NCBI GenBank assembly: GCA_051747745.1 | Contig: JBNJGL010000037.1 | Coordinates: 1 to 23,268 of the forward strand | Direction: 5' to 3' | Length of the DNA: 23,268 bases | Source of the DNA: QPJE01 sp051747745 | GTDB lineage: Bacteria; Bacillota; Halanaerobiia; Halanaerobiales; Halanaerobiaceae | Shown here: in pieces, positions 21,857 through 23,268 of the stretch | Position numbering within the stretch: the first letter of the stretch is position 1 | Layout of the letters: every line of letters begins with the position of its first letter | Program-made: the position numbers and the translations under genes | The notes under the pieces: model-generated | Databases searched by the model: none | What the model was told of the DNA's origin: nothing | The model's input: only the letters and a program-made list of their open reading frames with translations

Positions 21857-23106
21857 TTTTTCACTCCCATCTGGTCAAAAATTTCAGTCAATTTTTCCAT
21901 ATCAGCTTCCACTTCTATGGGATCACCGGCAGCTTTTCTGCCGTTATCTACATCTTTTAAGCCACTGCCAGTAATAACAGCTGCAGCAGTTTCACTGGAT
22001 TTTACTATACCCAATTCAGCTGCTTTTTTAAGACCGGCCAGTCCAGCTACACCAGCAGGTTCTCCGAAAACACCTGTTTTCCTTCCTGCAGTTCTCATCA
22101 TTGAAAGAATCTCATCATCACTTACATTTACCATATATCCTCTGGAAGATTTAACTGCCTTAACAGCTTTAACCCAGTTGCGCGGCTTCCCAACGGCGAT
22201 GCTATCTGCCAGGGTGTTTTCTTCCTCTACAACAAGTTCTCTACCTGTTTTAAAAGATTTTGTAATTGGTGCACAACCTTCTGCCTGTACTCCCAATAAC
22301 TTAGGAATTTTATCAATAAAACCAATTTGTTTTAAATCATAAAGACCTTTGTAAGCTCCCGCTATTGTACATCCATCTCCAACCGAAAAAATAAGCCAGT
22401 CTGGCATATCCCAGTTTAACTGTTCAGCTAATTCTAACGAAATTGTTTTTTTACCCTCAACAAGATATGGATTAATAGCTGCATTTCTGTTGTACCAGCC
22501 CCACTTTTTTATTGCCTGATCAGAAAGATAGAAAGTTTCTTCATATGAATCTTTTACTGAAACAACTTCAGCACCGTAAATTAATAATTGAACCAATTTT
22601 CCACTGGGAGCTCTATCGGGAACAAAAATAACTGCTTTCATTCTTCCACCCATAGAAGCAATATTACCGGCAAGAGAAGAAGCCGCATTTCCTGTTGAAG
22701 AACAGGATACCGTTTTAGAACCTGCTTCCTGAGCTTTTACCACTGCAACAGCTGAAGCTCTGTCCTTTAGTGAACCAGTTGGATTTAATCCATCATCTTT
22801 TAAAACAAGGTTTTTTACACCGATCTCTTCTGCAAGAGGAGGAACATTGTAAATAGGTGTATTACCAACATGAAGTTTAGGTTTTTCTGTAGCTGGATCA
22901 ATCGGCAGTAATGGTTCATAACGCCAGATTCTCTTATCTTTATTTTTTGATAATTTTTCTTTACTCCAGTCAGATTTTATCATTTCATAATTATATTGAA
23001 CATCTAAAAGACCATCTTCTCCACAATCATCACATAAATAACGATCCGGTTCTGCCTTATATGTCTTTCCACAGTTTATACAGACAAGATTATCAACATA
23101 TTTCAT
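21853..23106 (-). CDS. Threonine-synthase-like PLP-dependent enzyme (fold type II) with N-terminal zinc ribbon
   Basis: A 417-residue cytoplasmic enzyme. C9, C12, C25 and C28 form a rubredoxin-like zinc ribbon. NPTGSLKDRAS (109-118) carries the PLP lysine K114, SSTGNAASSLAG (136-147) is the PLP-phosphate/substrate loop, VGDGCTIAG binds phosphate, and ITGSGLKD lies near the C-terminus; this pattern is the ThrC family. True ThrC converts O-phosphohomoserine to threonine. No other threonine genes are nearby; it sits in one overlapping unit with the XRE-cupin regulator upstream of ygeY and ygeW. There it takes the place that 2,3-diaminopropionate ammonia-lyase (YgeX, also fold type II) holds in other Yge clusters, so a beta-elimination role is a reasonable alternative. 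Start ATG has GAGGTG upstream. Confidence 0.85.
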   Translation of the reverse strand: MKYVDNLVCINCGKTYKAEPDRYLCDDCGEDGLLDVQYNYEMIKSDWSKEKLSKNKDKRIWRYEPLLPIDPATEKPKLHVGNTPIYNVPPLAEEIGVKNLVLKDDGLNPTGSLKDRASAVAVVKAQEAGSKTVSCSSTGNAASSLAGNIASMGGRMKAVIFVPDRAPSGKLVQLLIYGAEVVSVKDSYEETFYLSDQAIKKWGWYNRNAAINPYLVEGKKTISLELAEQLNWDMPDWLIFSVGDGCTIAGAYKGLYDLKQIGFIDKIPKLLGVQAEGCAPITKSFKTGRELVVEEENTLADSIAVGKPRNWVKAVKAVKSSRGYMVNVSDDEILSMMRTAGRKTGVFGEPAGVAGLAGLKKAAELGIVKSSETAAAVITGSGLKDVDNGRKAAGDPIEVEADMEKLTEIFDQMGVKK

Positions 23107-23151
23107 TATTTACACCTCATATAATATATTTATATATAATAAAATTTTATT

Positions 23152-23268
23152 TTATAATTCTTTTAAGAGTCCGGTTCTTTCATTGAACTCTTCAATTAAT
23201 TTATCAATTTTCTCAGTTTGTTCGTGCAGTTTTCCCCAGTAATTTTCATAATCATACCACTGAGCATT
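23152..23268 (-). CDS. C-terminal end of an unidentified protein, cut by the window edge
   Basis: An open frame of 38 codons runs from the right window edge to TAA at 23152-23154. It reads NAQWYDYENYWGKL, HEQTEKIDKLIEEF and NERTGLLKEL; the charged, heptad-like middle suggests a helical tail. It ends 45 bp before the PLP-enzyme start, on the same strand, with no terminator between, so it is probably the upstream gene of the same operon. I do not recognise the family from this fragment. Confidence 0.6.
   Translation of the reverse strand, partial: NAQWYDYENYWGKLHEQTEKIDKLIEEFNERTGLLKEL

Overview
The window is a low-GC, almost entirely minus-strand catabolic locus with strong Shine-Dalgarno sites, overlapping genes and frequent TTG/GTG starts. 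This suggests an anaerobic Bacillota; a Halanaerobiales-like organism is my guess from sequence feel, not proven. Nearly every gene belongs to anaerobic purine catabolism of the kind linked to molybdenum hydroxylases (the YgeW/YgeY/SsnA/XDH set).

Layout, in transcription order from the right edge leftwards (all minus strand): the tail of an unidentified gene (23152-23268); a threonine-synthase-like PLP enzyme overlapping an XRE-cupin regulator; ygeY (M20 hydrolase); a cluster of REP-like GTACCGGGTAC palindromes; ygeW (carbamoyltransferase-like); a second REP-like hairpin; an NCS2/NAT xanthine-urate type permease (17268-18611); a 289-bp spacer with an elaborate RNA-like fold ending in a T-run; then a very tight run of eleven genes from 16978 to 5306. 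These are a three-subunit xanthine dehydrogenase (Mo, FAD, FeS), an 8-oxoguanine-deaminase-like amidohydrolase, SsnA, a second molybdenum hydroxylase whose Mo subunit is split in two (FAD, FeS, large and medium Mo subunits, the order of nicotinate dehydrogenase NdhFSLM), a THEP1-type NTPase, and a DHOD/PreA-like flavoprotein with two 4Fe-4S motifs. A 227-bp spacer follows, then adenine deaminase, an AzgA-type purine permease and a terminator, then a cytoplasmic alpha-amylase that overlaps the start of a MocA/MobA-like cytidylyltransferase gene.

That mocA-like gene is cut after 33 codons by the right end of an IS200/IS605-family element on the plus strand (1-280). The element's terminal ~220 nt fold into a series of hairpins ending in the typical G-rich hairpin and TCAA cleavage tetranucleotide, as expected for a TnpB omega-RNA (reRNA); the tnpB gene itself would lie left of the window.

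Working model (inference): the two permeases import purine bases. Adenine deaminase, the guanine/8-oxoguanine-type deaminase and SsnA remove exocyclic amines. The two molybdenum hydroxylases interconvert hypoxanthine, xanthine and urate or hydroxylate other purines. The PreA-like flavoprotein may supply a reductive step. YgeY, YgeW and the threonine-synthase-like enzyme act on ring-opened, carbamoylated products. The XRE-cupin protein is the only regulator in view. No tRNA, rRNA or CRISPR array was seen.
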